NCBI GenBank assembly: GCA_023512835.1
Contig: CM042086.1
Span: 20,033,029-20,097,028 of the forward strand
From: Taxillus chinensis
Lineage: Eukaryota; Streptophyta; Magnoliopsida; Santalales; Loranthaceae
DNA: 64,000 nucleotides
Direction: 5' to 3'
Under the pieces are notes generated by a model. It was not told where the DNA came from. It saw nothing but the letters and a program-made list of their open reading frames with translations, and did no database searches. The position numbers were made by a program, and so were the translations under genes. Numbering within the stretch: position 1 is the stretch's first letter; every line of letters begins with the position of its first letter. Of this stretch, positions 45,361-58,451 are shown in pieces.

Positions 45361-48300
45361 ATGGACTCCCATCCCACGCCGTCTCGCCAAGGAGACGAAT
45401 CCCCCCCGCCGTCGCCTCTCCACCCCTCACTCATCCCACCCACCACCGCTGCCCACCCCAGAAACGTCCACATCCTCAGCTCCGCGTTCCTGCTAATCTT
45501 TCTCGCGTTCGGTGCTGCCCAGAACTTGCAGAGCACTTTGAACACGGTTTTTGAGTCTCATCCCTACTCACGTTACATTTCCTATCTCAATCTCTATTTT
45601 TTAAGAATAATATTTTTCATTTTTTTTACTATTATTTCCCTCATCAGTTAACCCAATAAATAAATCAGCGCTCAAATATTTGTTAAAACGTTTTATTTAT
45701 TTAATTATTTATTTTACGCATTCTGGTTCGTTGGTATTGGGTATTGAGGTGGGCTGAACTCGTTTCAGGAGAGTAATTTGGGGACCGTGTCGCTTGGAGT
45801 GTTGTATGTGTCGTTTACTGTTTTCTCGCTGGTCGCTTCGTCCGTGGTCCGGGCAATAGGGAGTAAGACGGCTCTGGTCCTCGGGACCACTGGGTATTGG
45901 TTGTTCGTCGCTGCCAATTTGAGGCCGCGCTGGTAATTCACTCATGCTTATTGTTTGTTATTACTGGTATGGGTTTGTGTGATATTCATTAAACCATGTT
46001 CCTACATACTGTATGAATTATGTGCCCCGCCTAGCCTGTTGGTTGTTGTTTGGCGCGTCCCATATTTTATAGCTTCAGCTTCGGCACATGACCTCTGGTG
46101 TGGTGGCTGCACATAATTACTTGGTACTTGGTAGGATTTAGTGCCCTTTTGAGGTTGCGCTTGCGCCATTTATGAACATTTTGATCACGTTGTTATTGAT
46201 AGCAGTGCTGACTATGGTGGGAGATTTACAAATGTTACATATTTGTGAATTTCTGTTTTGGTTTACCATTTGATGATGCGGAAAAAGAGCTCGTTTAACC
46301 ATGGTTGCAAATTATCTTTTCAAGTGTCTAAACTTTAAAGTGCATGCAGTGATTTGGCCCACTACTTTCTGTGTTATTTATGAATTCCAATATTTTAAGT
46401 GCCTCAGTTTTTTTTTCCTTTAGGGAAACATTGGTTCCAGCCTCTTTGTATCTCGGATTTTCGGCCTCAATAATATGGGTTGGACAGGTGAAACTGTGAC
46501 ATTTTCACAATTTTAGAGCTTTGCCTTTTTCTTCTCTACTCAATTGATAAATGTAAATTATTTTCCCACACTTACCAAATTTAGAGCTTTGGCTTTTTGT
46601 TGAACTAGGGAACTTATCTTACTCACACTGCACATAGTTATGCAATAGATAGCAAGCTACATGAAGGAACAGTAATTGGAAATTTTAATGGAGAATTTTG
46701 GGGATTGTTTGCCCTTCACCAGGTGTGTCATATAACCTTACTAATTGTTTCTTTATGATTTCAACTTTTTTTTAACCTCATGGTGTTTCATTCAACGCTA
46801 GTTGATTATATAAAATTTGTGCAGCTGGTTGGAAATCTTATATCGCTTGTCCTATTAAAAGATGGAAAGGTATGTTTAATCTTAGATTGCTGTGCTTTCT
46901 CTAATTATTAGACAGGTTAAAATACCATTTCATTTGGTCATTATACTAAGTTTTGTTGTTTATCTGTATGCTTTCTTTCAATAAAAAGTTTTAAATTGAA
47001 AATATTGCACATGATTATGTAAATTATATTCCTTATGCAATCTGGTATTGTACCACACAATGAAATAAAAATCCATCAAGTGGAATTAGGCTTCTCTTCA
47101 TGCGTATGGTGACAGTGTATAGGGTTTTGAAATGCAAAAAGTTTATTTGACTTAAAATTGTTTATGAATAAATATTTTTCATGCAAAAACCATTGAAACA
47201 TAACAATATGGAAGAGGGAAAATGTAGCTAGATTCTCTTCTTATTCGATTGATAATGGCCCACATTATTTTACTAGTAATGCAAACTTGAATTTTTCCAT
47301 AATTGATTTAGTTGCGGGATCCTTTTCCAACTAGGGCTGTTAATGTTTTAGTTTGTCTATTGGATTATCTTGCAAAAGACCCTTTTTAAGCTAGCCTAAG
47401 CATGAGCCCGAGCTCAAGCCCAACAAGCTTATGCAGTTATATAAATCAATTTAAAGTAATATTATTATATTATCAATTTATTTTTATTAATGTATTAATA
47501 TTAAGTTCAATGATATGATGATGAGTGTATTAATATTATATTTTTTTTTGCTAATTTTAGTAAAGCGAGTTTGGTATTTTGGTATAAATGAGCTTTGACG
47601 AGTAAGTGTTCAAACTTCATATGAGGTTAGACGAAATCAAACGAGTTAAGCCTAATGCTTAAACAAGCCAAACCCAGGCAAACTTAAATGAGCTCACGAG
47701 CTCGAACCTGAGCCTAGTTTGAAACAAACTCACCCCAAAACTTGGATTGATTGAATTTGCTTAGTTTTAAGTTAGCTTGGCTCAGATAAGCTAAAACTTG
47801 GTTTGGCTTAACAACCCTTCCCCAATGCCTTCACTATGGTTGGGACATTTTTGATCCAGTTTATTTTTGTGATAAGAGGACCATATCTTCGGTGTTCTAA
47901 CAATTACTTGGGTAGGACTATGTTCACCAACATTTTACCAACTTCAAGATCAGCTGTTTATTCTTTCCATGAGTGATTTCTCCTAGAGTGGCTACATAAG
48001 GTTTGGCTAATCTTATTACTACATAACTATTACTATTAATATTAAGGTTTGGCATCAACTTGGTAGAAGTTCCACACATCTTTTCAATTTCATTTCAAGC
48101 ATTTAGTCGAACCTGTGTTTTCATGTGGTATTGTTTCATTGTTCATATGACTGGACAAGATAGTATTCTTCATATGATAGAAACAATGCTGATTACAAGA
48201 GCATGCAAACATGGTAAAAAGATGTCACTGCCACCATTTAAGTTTATCAGTTAATTAAAAAAATTCTCTTTACTGTCAACGTTTTCCTCAAATAAGTGAA

Positions 48301-50483
48301 TAATAACTATATTGATAGACAACTGATAGAAACTATAAAGCTAAGGTGACTCAACTCTTGCTTTTTCATTTTTGCATATTGATTTCCGGACCTGTGATTG
48401 ACTTACAACATAGTGCTGTAGGATGGGGGTACCAGTGGCACAACATTGCTATATGCTGTGTTTCTTTGCAGTATGACCTTGGGGACCATACTCATGTGCT
48501 TTCTAAATAAAAGGAATGTTGAAGGAGAGAGTGGGCCACTGGATTCCTCCGTCAGTTTCTGCTCTCATATTGTTTTTGTATTGAAGTCAGTCATTACTCC
48601 TTTGTTCGACAAGAGGATGCTATTGATGATTCCCCTTATTTCATATTCAGGTTTACAACAAGCATTTGTTTGGTAAGACTCAACCTTTTTTACTAGCATT
48701 TCTATGTAAATTCACGGGTTTCCTGCACTTAATTTCCTTTTGTTCCCATCCTTCTCTCTCTCTCTCTCTCTCTCTCTAAATAAGCTGAGACATGTATTTT
48801 TTAGGGCCGAGTTCACCAAGTATGTTGTAAATCCAGCACTTGGGGAGTCTGGTGTGGGTGGTGCAATGGCAGTGTATGGAGCTTTGGATGCCTTAGTAAG
48901 TAAGAGAATATAGTTCTTGCCAACATCTTCAGTCAGTTAATCTCTAAGTGTAACTAAGGAATGGAAATCAGATTAATATTAGCTCTTATCGATTGTAAAT
49001 GAAACATGTAAAAGTTATCTTATCGATTAGAAAAAAACAGAAAACGTTTGGTCTTTCCCAATAATCTTACATTCATGTGCTCTTTTATTGACTCTGACAA
49101 GGCTTGGTTTTTTACTTTTGTGCTAAGGAAGTCATCATTCTATTCATTAGGCCGTAAATATAAGTATGCCTTATTATTTTTTTTTTATTGTGCTGTTGCT
49201 GTGCTCTGTGCAAGCTGTTAGTGATTTTTTTTCACCTCAGCCTTATTTCTTATCAAAAAAAAAAAAGTTACTATAATACCACCTTCATCATTATATTTCT
49301 CTCATTCTCAAAGCCATGCGACATGTTGAAAGTTGATCATACCTAGATTACCTTCCCTTTAGCTATAGCTTCGTTGGATCAGCACTGCTCAATGACCTTT
49401 TTATGTTTGGAATGTCAGTGCTCACTGGTAGCTGGTCGGCTTACTTCAAGTCTCTCATCAATTACCTTAATAGTTTCTGGAGGAGCCTCTGTGCAGGCTA
49501 TTGTACTGCTTTGGCTGCTGCTAAAACCTAGGTGCCCTCTGATTCTCATGTGCTATTAGTTTACTAAAGATGTAGATTCTGAAGTTTGATTTAGCACAGC
49601 TTTTTCGTCATGTGATTGTTTCACCATTTCATGATGCAGCTTCACTGGTGGAGTGCCTGGCACCATATTTATACTTCTTATGGCAGGCATGCTGGGTTTT
49701 GGTGATGGTATATTGAACACACAAATCAATGCTTCGCTTGGAATGCTCTTCAAGCATGATATGGTAATTATATTTTATATTCATTTTCTAAAGGAATTTC
49801 CAAAAAATTCATTCACCACCTGTTTGTGGGACCTCCTAGATCTTCTTGAACCACCCGTGACCTGTTAGTGGGATGCTCTTCAAGCAGTGATATGAAGTGA
49901 TTCTCTCAATGGTATATCTTAGATGTTGGAACCACACCACAGTTCTATTTTGCAGTTGTTTGGTTGTGAGATGAAAATTGGAATGAAGATATATGGAGCA
50001 ACATGGCCCATGAGACTCGAGCATCTCTCACTTCACATTCTTGTTTGGTCCACTGACATAAAATTCCTCCTTCAGTTCGAAGTAAATTTCATTGCAGCTC
50101 TTGGTCTATAATTCCTTACCTTATATCTCCGTTTATCTAACAAGCCTTCTGTTGGGCAAGGGTTAAGATTTAAATTTTAGGAATAGCTAGATTCTTACAG
50201 TTTCACAAAAATGGAATATATATAATTCCTCATCTGGGCTCTTATGGCTTGGTGAATTCTTCTAGCTGAGTGTGATTTTGCTTTTTGGGTGCAGGAGGGA
50301 GCGTTTGCACAGCTTAAGGTGTGGCAGAGTGCTTCAATAGCGCTTGTGTTCTTTATAAGCCCCTATATCTCAATGCATGCGATGATATTGATTATGATTG
50401 TGGCACTCAGCACGGGGGTTGCTATATTTCTGTTCCTGACTCTTGGAGTGGATAAGGCTTTCAGCTCATCTGCAGGGGAATAG
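45361..50483 (+). CDS. UNC93-like protein 3, polytopic membrane protein, 10 exons
   Basis: Exons: 45361-45546, 45769-45932, 46424-46487, 46609-46722, 46825-46869, 48422-48672, 48805-48895, 49419-49531, 49640-49763, 50295-50483; all junctions keep frame and give 446 residues. The start matches the MDS opening of the Arabidopsis homologue At3g09470 as I recall it. An in-frame ATG at 45253 would add 36 residues. The N-terminus is a Pro/Ser-rich cytosolic tail, followed by VHILSSAFLLIFLAFGAAQNLQ, the first of about 11-12 hydrophobic helices. Family landmarks are LVLGTTGYWLFVAANL, SIIWVGQGTYLT, FNGEFWGLFALHQ, YSGLQQAFVWAEFTK, GDGILNTQINASL and EGAFAQLKVWQSASIA. The family resembles the major facilitator superfamily. 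Relatives affect potassium channel activity in worms and potassium/ABA responses in plants, but transport by this member is unproven. Intron 5 (46870-48421) contains a MITE. Confidence 0.93.
47332..47822. mobile_element. MITE in intron 5 of the UNC93-like gene
   Basis: CTAGGGCTGTTAATG on the left pairs with the complement of CTTAACAACCCTTCC on the right (GGAAGGGTTGTTAAG). The interior of about 490 bases has GAGCCCGAGCTCAAGCCC and later GAGCTCACGAGCTCGAACCTGAGCC, the usual filler of hAT-type plant MITEs. The target duplication was not resolved. Confidence 0.55.
48751..48777 (+). repeat. (CT)n microsatellite in UNC93-like intron 6
   Basis: About 13 CT units 26 bases upstream of the acceptor for exon 7 (ends 48804). 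It forms an extended pyrimidine tract just upstream of the splice site. Confidence 0.85.
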
Positions 50484-53400
50484 GGTGCGAATGTGAACAT
50501 GTGACCCCCAAGTTCCAAATCTCAACTGAAAAGTGAATGAATGGCTGGAGTGTTGATGGGAACAGAGGGACCAGATTTAGTTAGGCTGGGTTTGATAAGG
50601 CGACATCGGCATGTGCTTTGTTACATTATTGTAATAATCGTCGTGAGAATTGAATCACCATATATGCATGTGTTAAAATGGGCCACATCTTAACTGTAAA
50701 GTGAATTGCTTGAGTCTTGAGGGGATCATTAGATGCACCAGATTTAATTGGTTTAACATTGACATGTTCTTGTACATTCATTGTTGTTATAATCATCACA
50801 CGCTTTTTTTTTTTTTTTGATTTTTGTTTTTACATGGATGTGTTCAGACTGGCCGGGTGTATATGGGATACAAATGGATAAATATAAATGGATTTGGAAC
50901 CCTTTTTCAAAACCTTCAAAAACTCTACGCATTTTAATTAAATGGAGATAAGTACATGTTAGGAGGGAGCTTAACTTGTTATTGTTTTTGAAATTTGTTT
51001 TAAAATTATCATTCATTATCTATTAATAGTCAATAGTCAATACATTATAATGGTTACGTGTACTTTCATGGACTATAATTTCCTTTTAAAAGCTCAAATA
51101 ATATATAACCAATACGCAAATGATATAAAAATAATAGATAGTATAATTTCCTTTTAAAGTTATTTTTGATAGTATGCATAGGATAAGATAGTAAAGTATT
51201 TACAATGATATAAAAATAATAAAATTTTATAATAATTAATTAATTTTATGATATTATTAAGTTAAAAAAACTAAGTAATATAACAATGTAGTTTGAGATT
51301 TCTTTATACACTCTCTCTTTTAAAAAATAAATAATCATGCAATTTGATTTCTTATCATATATATTGTTAAAGAACTTTGATGACATTAGTAAATTAAGGT
51401 TAACTTTTACTTTCATTTTCATTTTCTTTATCCTATGTATCAAACAACATAAGTGTATATTAAAAATTTCACCTATCTTTTATAAGCAACATTCAAATGT
51501 ATTTAAGGTTTCTTTACATTAGGTTACTTGTAGATTAATTGGTTAGTACTTTACTAAGAAGAGCTTATTATATTAGTTACTTAGAGAAAATAAGTACTTG
51601 TTACTAAAACAATAAAATCAATATAATGCAGTACAAGAAGTAATATGATTATGGGAGTTGATATGACAGGAAAAACATCCTAGTAAACTCAAAACATCAT
51701 GTAAAGAAGCAATAGGAAACAAAAGAGATATGTTAAGTCATTATTAAATTTGTGTTTATAATTTTATAATTTTATCTCTATATTGTGTTTGTAAGTTATA
51801 ATTAGCATTCATACTATTTAATTACTTTCGCATGCACCTCAAACCAAAAGTAACCATTTGGTACGTGTTTTTATTTTTATGTTTTGGTTTTATGATTTGA
51901 ATTTTTATTAAAATTGAGTTTTGAATTTTGGATTATAAATTTAAAAACAAATTCTATTTAGAGAGAGAGAGAGAGAGGTGTTTTAAAATGTGTGTTTTTT
52001 AAAGCTTAATTTCAGGAAAATTAGGAAAAAAATAAAATATGATGGGTCCAAGTAAGAAAGTAAAAGAAAGATAAATTTTTTTGTATGTCCCACTAAAATG
52101 AGTTTATATTTGCAAACATAAAATAATTTAAAATTTATTTTAAAAAACAACTACTTTATTTAAATTATAATTTGAAAAAAATATTATTTTATTCAAAAAA
52201 AAGTGTACCAAATAGTTTTTGAATTCTAGATTCTAATTTTGAAAAAATATATTTCAAAAATAAAAAAAAACACCATGTACAAATAGAGCCAATGATTTTT
52301 ATTTGATCATTTGATTCATTATTTGTTCTCCCCATTCTCATACCTTGGACTGATTTCACCTTAGTGATTAAAAGCATCTCAACAAGTGGGAAAAAGTTTC
52401 ATCTTAAATTATAACTTTCTTCGTCAGCATTGAAACATAGATACTTCTGAGTTTGTTCCATAAACTCACATTTAATGTTGAATTTTCATTAGTTCTGTTA
52501 TGTTTGATCTTAAGAGCTACAATTAACCTTGTTATGTTCAATTAACTTGTGCCTTATGATGAATGCCTTTTAGTTTTTATATATCTTGAAAAGTTCTATT
52601 CAATGCTTCATCGAATTAATGTATTATTAATTGTAATATAACAATGTAAAAGATTATTATTTTAGGACAAAATAAATGCAACCATTTACTTACCAACCAA
52701 ATAATAACATCTTCATCACCTTAACAATTCAATATCAAATAAAACAATTATTGTACGCCTTTATCTTTAACCTTAGCCACAATTACAAATTTAAGAACGA
52801 AACACACTCATTCCTTTATTTCTTCCTAACAATATTTTTAAAGATTTCTTATGTGCCAAATTTTGATATTCATGTTAGAAAAACTAACGAAAAAGTACAT
52901 ACACACCAACTAAATTAATTAACACACCCACCTAATATTTGTAAATTCATAATTTGACAAAAAAATATATCTCATTTGGCGCTGAGTTGGCAGGAGCATG
53001 GTGAAGTTATTTAAAATTATTTGAAAAAAAAAAACTCAAATGAAGATGACATGACTAAAAGCCTTTAACCACTGAAATTAATTAATTTTTAAAATTAAAA
53101 TCAGTTATATATATATATATATATGTACCATGTATCATTAATGAAAAAGTTAAGCATGTGACTCAAAAACTTTATAATTAAATTATTAAATTAAACTTTC
53201 AATTAATATTTATAATTAAAATTTATATAATAAAGTTTCAATTGAAATTTCTGATTAAATTTTAATTTATAATTAAGTATTAGATTTTTCAAAAATTTTA
53301 AACTAATTTTTTAATTAACATTTCTAATTAAAAATTAAAAATTATACATTTAATTTAATTATACTTTAAAACTTTAATTAAATAACTTAATATTAAATTT

Positions 53401-55432
53401 CTAAAATTTAAATTATAAATATTAATTGAAAACTTTATTTATACTTTTAAATTATAAAATTAATTATAAATTTTAATTTTAAAATTATTCTTATATTCTC
53501 ATATAAGATTTGTATTAATTTTTTTTAATGATATATATACCTTATATGATATATAAGATATAATTGTGTGTGTACACACACATTACTTTAAATTTATAAT
53601 TTAATCTAATTCGGTGGTTAAATATCTAGCTTTGCATAGCCACTACCATACGATGTGATAGAGTTATTTTTGTCAAATTATAAATAAATTGGTGAATTAA
53701 TCAAAATTTAATGGGTGTTGATATCTCAAAACTAAATTATCAAATCAAAGTCCGTAAAAAAGCAATTACAAGTTACAACAAAATTTTTATCGGTCAAGAA
53801 ATTCAAAAGGTGATAAATTATATATTTCTAGGGGTGTTCAAAAAGTGATCTAGACCAATAAATTGAACCAAACTGTATAAACCAAAAATATACAATTTTA
53901 AAAATTAGTTTGGTTTAAGATTTTGGGAAATCAATATATTATAGCTAGTTTACAGTTTAATTAATACGGAAACAGAACTGGTCGAATATAATGTAAAATA
54001 TCTCGCAAATGTGGTTATTACCCTCATGAATTTAGATTCTTCCCTAAAATTGCATAAAAAAATTAACAATAATAAATGCATTTGTATAAACATTAGTGGA
54101 CATATAGGGAGTGTTAATTGTGGAAAAGTTGACATATATTTATTTTATATATATTTGCATATTATCTAGCTAAGACATTTATAAAGTTATTAACATATCA
54201 TTTGACACTTTGGTGATTTGTAATTGAACATTAATGGTAGTCAAAAATCAATGAAAAAACAAATGTACCAAACCGAAAATTGATAATTTTTCACTTTTGT
54301 TAGCCAGTTTTGATTTATTATTTTTTCAAACTGAAGGTCTTAGGTTCGATTTAAAAATACTATATAAACTGACTAAATTGACTAATGTTTATCCTTGGTT
54401 TCAACCACACCAATGAGCTATTTTACAAAGAAATGTCTAATTTTTTTTATTAAATTAAAAATGCCTTATAAATTCAAATCTTAGTTTCTTTCTTTGTTGA
54501 AATATGCTTGTAAGTTGTGAGTTCTGTTGTAGTAAGTGACTAAGAGAATTAACTCCCTGGTTAGTAAAAAATGAAAAATGAGTGAAAAAAAAGGTGAAAA
54601 ATAATTTTTCAATAGTTATAATAGAAAAGAGATGAAAAAAGTATATTTTTTTATAGATTAAATAAGAAATTGAAAAATATTTATTATAATTATTGTCAAT
54701 TTTAACTTTTATCATATATATATATATATGTATGTTCCTTCATTTTCGAAGGATAGTTTTGAAATATTCTTTTTACTATACACTTTTCATACATTTTCAC
54801 CGTGAGTTGGATGAAAAAATATATCACATATACCAATATTTTATTTATTTATGCTTTCGTCTTATTTTCCATATCATTCAAGTCACAAAAATAAAATAAT
54901 TTTCTCATTGCATCCAAAATGATCAACTTAAGTTTTTAGGTTGATGAAATTGTAAGAAACATTTGGCATATTCAAGTTAGGGTCCACGGACCTCTGCTCA
55001 AGATTCCTCTCCTTTCCCTCAACACCAATATTCCTTCTGGCACCCCAAAGATATTAATTAAAAATAAAAATAAAATAACACAAAAATATATGCCATTCAT
55101 TAACAAGGGACAATTTTATGACAACATAGAATCCCCCGTGATTTAGGTTCTCCAAATGTAGTACTGGCAGTGGAAGAAACATAGAAAAGCTTACCAAATT
55201 AAAGCAAATATATGCCATTGACAACCAACAAATTTATGACACCATAGAATCCCCTTGATGTAGGGTCTCCAAATGTATTACAAGCAGTGGAAGAAACGTA
55301 GAAGAGCTCACCAAATTAAAGCACCATCACTACGAAGTAAATCCTCACATCATTTTCTTAAACCAGCGGTATATACTTGTTTGAGCCACAAATGTGAGAG
55401 GCCATTTTCCACTCTGGAGTTTATAAAGAGGG
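50484..55432. other. Convergent intergenic region between the UNC93-like and SDR genes
   Basis: The first 300-400 bases should hold the UNC93-like 3' UTR. It contains a duplicated motif: AACTGAAAAGTGAATG at about 50524 and AACTGTAAAGTGAATTG at about 50693, each followed by a similar GAGTxTTGAxGGG...CACCAGATTTA-type stretch. The rest is very AT-rich, with a TIR element at 51853-52290 and TA runs at about 53105 and 54714. A short direct duplication lies at 55080-55270 (ATATATGCCATT..ACAA..CATAGAATCCCC repeated). No gene was found. Confidence 0.5.
51853..52290. mobile_element. Small TIR element of the CTATTTGGTAC class
   Basis: The left end CATTTGGTACGTGTTTTTAT pairs with the complement of AAAAACACCATGTACAAATAG on the right. 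The interior of about 440 bases is AT-rich with a GA run near 51960. Ends resemble those of the 41707-43125 element. No target duplication was resolved. Confidence 0.45.
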
Positions 55433-56726
55433 CTACGCCTGTAGGATTTTTTGAGTGTTTTGAGCTGAGTCAACCAGCTTGCCGCTAAAATCCCATAGTT
55501 TCTTTGCTAAGTTTTCATCTCTCGCCAACTTGCTGGGTGCTATCTGGTTGCAATCCAGGTAATACTTTCCGGTGACTCCATTCAAACTTGGGTGCAGTGC
55601 AACAAAGCATGTAGTTGCTGCTCCCTGAAGAATAAGAATTAGAAAGAGGAAAGCTAAAGGATTAGATAGAAGTAACATCTAATAATTCAAAATTTGAAAA
55701 TGTGGAAATTCTAACGATCTCTGACTCAAAGTTTGTAGATCGAATTGGAAATATAACTTCCAGGAATAATGGGTTTTACAAAGAAAGAAACAGTACTACA
55801 ATTTACCTGGGGTACATTCTTCCAAAGGGGCCATGTGAATAGCTGCAACACTCCTGCAGGAAAGAATAATTACAATGGAAAGAACACAACAAAACAACTT
55901 TTTTATATGCTTTTTCTTAAAAGGCCTTTTTAAAAAACTTTTATAGACTACTCAGGAGTTGGGAGCATACTCATGAGATAAGGAGAGTGCCTCATGAGAT
56001 TTGTCATTATTAACCCAGGATGGACCGAGTTAACAGTAATGTTTGCACCTTCTGCCTGCCAACCCAAGAAAAAATCAATCAGATTTTATGTAATCTAAAA
56101 TCAATCAGATTATATGTAATATCTAAAAGCAATATAAGTACCAGATTATAGTACCTTTAAACGACGAGAGTGCTCTGCTGCATGTAATATGTTGGCCAAT
56201 TTAGACTGTCCATAAGCCTTCCTCTCGGAATAGCTGATGGACACAAAAGCTATGATCAGTACGATGAAATATTGTTTTTTTTTATGTGAAATTGGATCTT
56301 CATAAGATATGTGTCATCAAAAGCCAATCATAGATTCTCCAAAGAAGCATACCTATCCCTGTCATTGATCATCTCAAAGCGTATTCCTTCAGCATAAGGG
56401 TTCAAGTGAGCAATCGATGACAAATTCACGATCCTGCCCTCGATGCCTGTATCCTTTGCCGATTTCTTCATTTTGTCAAGGAGAAGGTTGGTTAAGAGGA
56501 AATGACCTGGCTTACATCATGGTCAGTATGAAAAACTGTACTGAGAAGATTTAAGATATAACCCGAGCTATGGGAGGGAGAGGTGTGCTTTTTCATTCCT
56601 ACCCAGATGATTTGTTGCAAACTGCAATTCTATTCCATCTTCCGAAAGCTGGTAAGGGCAGAACATAACACCAGCATTGTTTCTGCATGCAAAACGTTAG
56701 ACAAAGCTAATGTTGGGTGTTTTGGA

Positions 56727-56783
<57 letters not shown>

Positions 56784-58451
56784 ACATCAATATGTTAAGG
56801 GGAAGATCAAGAGAGATGAAGTTATCGGCAAATGCCCTGACAGACTTCATTGAGGAAAGATCAAGTTTCATGACACGCACGCGGGCAGCTTTATTTTCTT
56901 TAAGAATGATTTTTGCTGCTTCGTTTGCAGCTTCTGTGTTCCGTGCAGCAATGATGACATGGGCATTCCTCAGAGCCAGCACTCTTGATGTTTCCAAGCC
57001 AATCCCACTTGATCCTCCTACCACCACAAAGTCTTAATCACGTTTCCATCACGATAATGATCCATAAATTGGGTGATCAGAACACAGAACTGAAACAGCC
57101 AACATGAAAGAAAAACGCACACAAAAGATACACCAACACTAGTCTCTCTCTCTCTTTGAAGTTAATCTCAACTGTTTGATTTTTACTTTCACATGGTTGT
57201 TTGGGTACCAGATAGACTTCTACACCAAAAAATTATCAGTGCCAAGATTTGTAACAAAACAACCAGAAGATCCCTTCGGCTCAATATATAGAATTGAAGT
57301 GCTTTTCCTCCCATAGATTTGGTTGTATGGGCAACAAATAGTGATTAGTCAATTCAACCTTGCTCTGTTTACTTTTCATTCTCATATCTGAAACTTTGTA
57401 AATCAAAACTGAGCGCTGAGTATATATTTTTTTCCCCTTCCCTGTAAAGTTTTAAACAAAACACGCGCGCGCGGGCGCATAGAGAAGGCCCATAAACAAA
57501 GGCAATCAAATGGGCAGGTAAGAAACAATAAATCCAATTTCTGAGAAGTGGGAAAGCGAATTTAGAGAACTTCATTGAAAAGTAACCCTGCTTCGAGAAA
57601 AAGAAAAAGAAATTATTACTTTGTTTTAAATTTTGCTATTGTTAATTAATAATCATCGATGAAAAGGACCTGAAGCACTGCAAGACTGTTTCACAACCAA
57701 ATATTATATTAATTCAACCCGAAGGAGAAAACATGACGACCAATGCAAGTATGCAACAAGAAATTTTGACTCGAATAAATAAATAAATAACTAAATAAAT
57801 AAATTTGAAAAATATATAAGATAGAGCATCCATCGACACATCCCAATCTGGAACACCCATAGCCTGCAAAACACTGGCCAGGATGCCCTACACTGCAGTA
57901 GTGCGTGGAGTGGAGGGACCACTCATTGTGGGCTGTGACTATATTGTATATATATATATTATTTATACATACCTAAGACTTTCAAATGGATCCTAAATCC
58001 AGTAAGAGGGAAAAAGAAAGATCCACCCAACACTTTCAAATGGGCGTTTGTTTGATAGTACAAAACCAAAAAAAGGAAAAGAAAAACATATATGTGATCC
58101 TAATAACAGTCTGAAACCAGACAAACATGAATGCATAAGAGCAATCATGCTGCTAATATTATCACACCCCTTAGACTGGCAAGGGCACGGCCCCACCCAC
58201 TGAAAAGTGGCAGCCAATGCAGGCTTCGTCTGTACGTTCATTAACTTAAGCGGGGTACAGCAAGCCCCCAAACATAATGTGATGCAAACATAAATGCGAT
58301 GAAAACATAAATGCGGTCCGAAGTCCGAACCAGTGACAATGGCTGTGAGGTTGGTGGCATCGACGCCATCGGTGACTTGCTCGGCCGTGGAGGCCGATCC
58401 AAAGCCGGTTGGACCCGGCAGCCCCGTTAACAACGTGAAGATTCCCACCAT
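55433..58451 (-). CDS. Short-chain dehydrogenase/reductase, TIC32 type, 8 exons
   Basis: Exons on the minus strand: 58451-58331, 57017-56786, 56682-56603, 56506-56353, 56233-56155, 56055-55971, 55853-55807, 55624-55433; frame is kept for 329 residues, typical of TIC32-like proteins. The start is the first in-frame ATG ([21 protein letters not shown]), matching the conserved opening of plant TIC32/retinol-dehydrogenase-like SDRs. The NAD(P) motif TGGSSGIG is at residues 40-47, NNAG at 119-122, the VNLSS serine at 174-175 and the catalytic YGQSK at 203-207. After [15 protein letters not shown], the C-terminal tail has the amphipathic segment [14 protein letters not shown] that in TIC32 overlaps a calmodulin-binding site. 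The substrate is unknown. Location at the chloroplast envelope is inferred from the pea TIC32 relative; there is no obvious transit peptide. Confidence 0.93.
56731..56780 (-). repeat. (GA/CT)25 microsatellite filling half of SDR intron 2
   Basis: About 25 GA units on the plus strand (CT in the sense of the gene) start about five bases after the donor at 56785. The intron (56683-56785) is only 103 bases long, so the microsatellite makes up about half of it. Confidence 0.9.

Noticed and set aside
45076..45545. Minus-strand frames of 115 and 139 codons
   Set aside because: They are antisense to exon 1 of the UNC93-like gene, whose frame, splice sites and homology are clear.
53800..54410. Possible hAT MITE starting TAGGGGTGTTCAA
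   Set aside because: The left tip fits, but no matching right tip or target duplication could be found.
58155..58330. Possible retroelement end (CACACCCCTTAGACTGG...) in SDR intron 1
   Set aside because: Composition differs from the surrounding intron, but no partner repeat, primer site or target duplication is visible.
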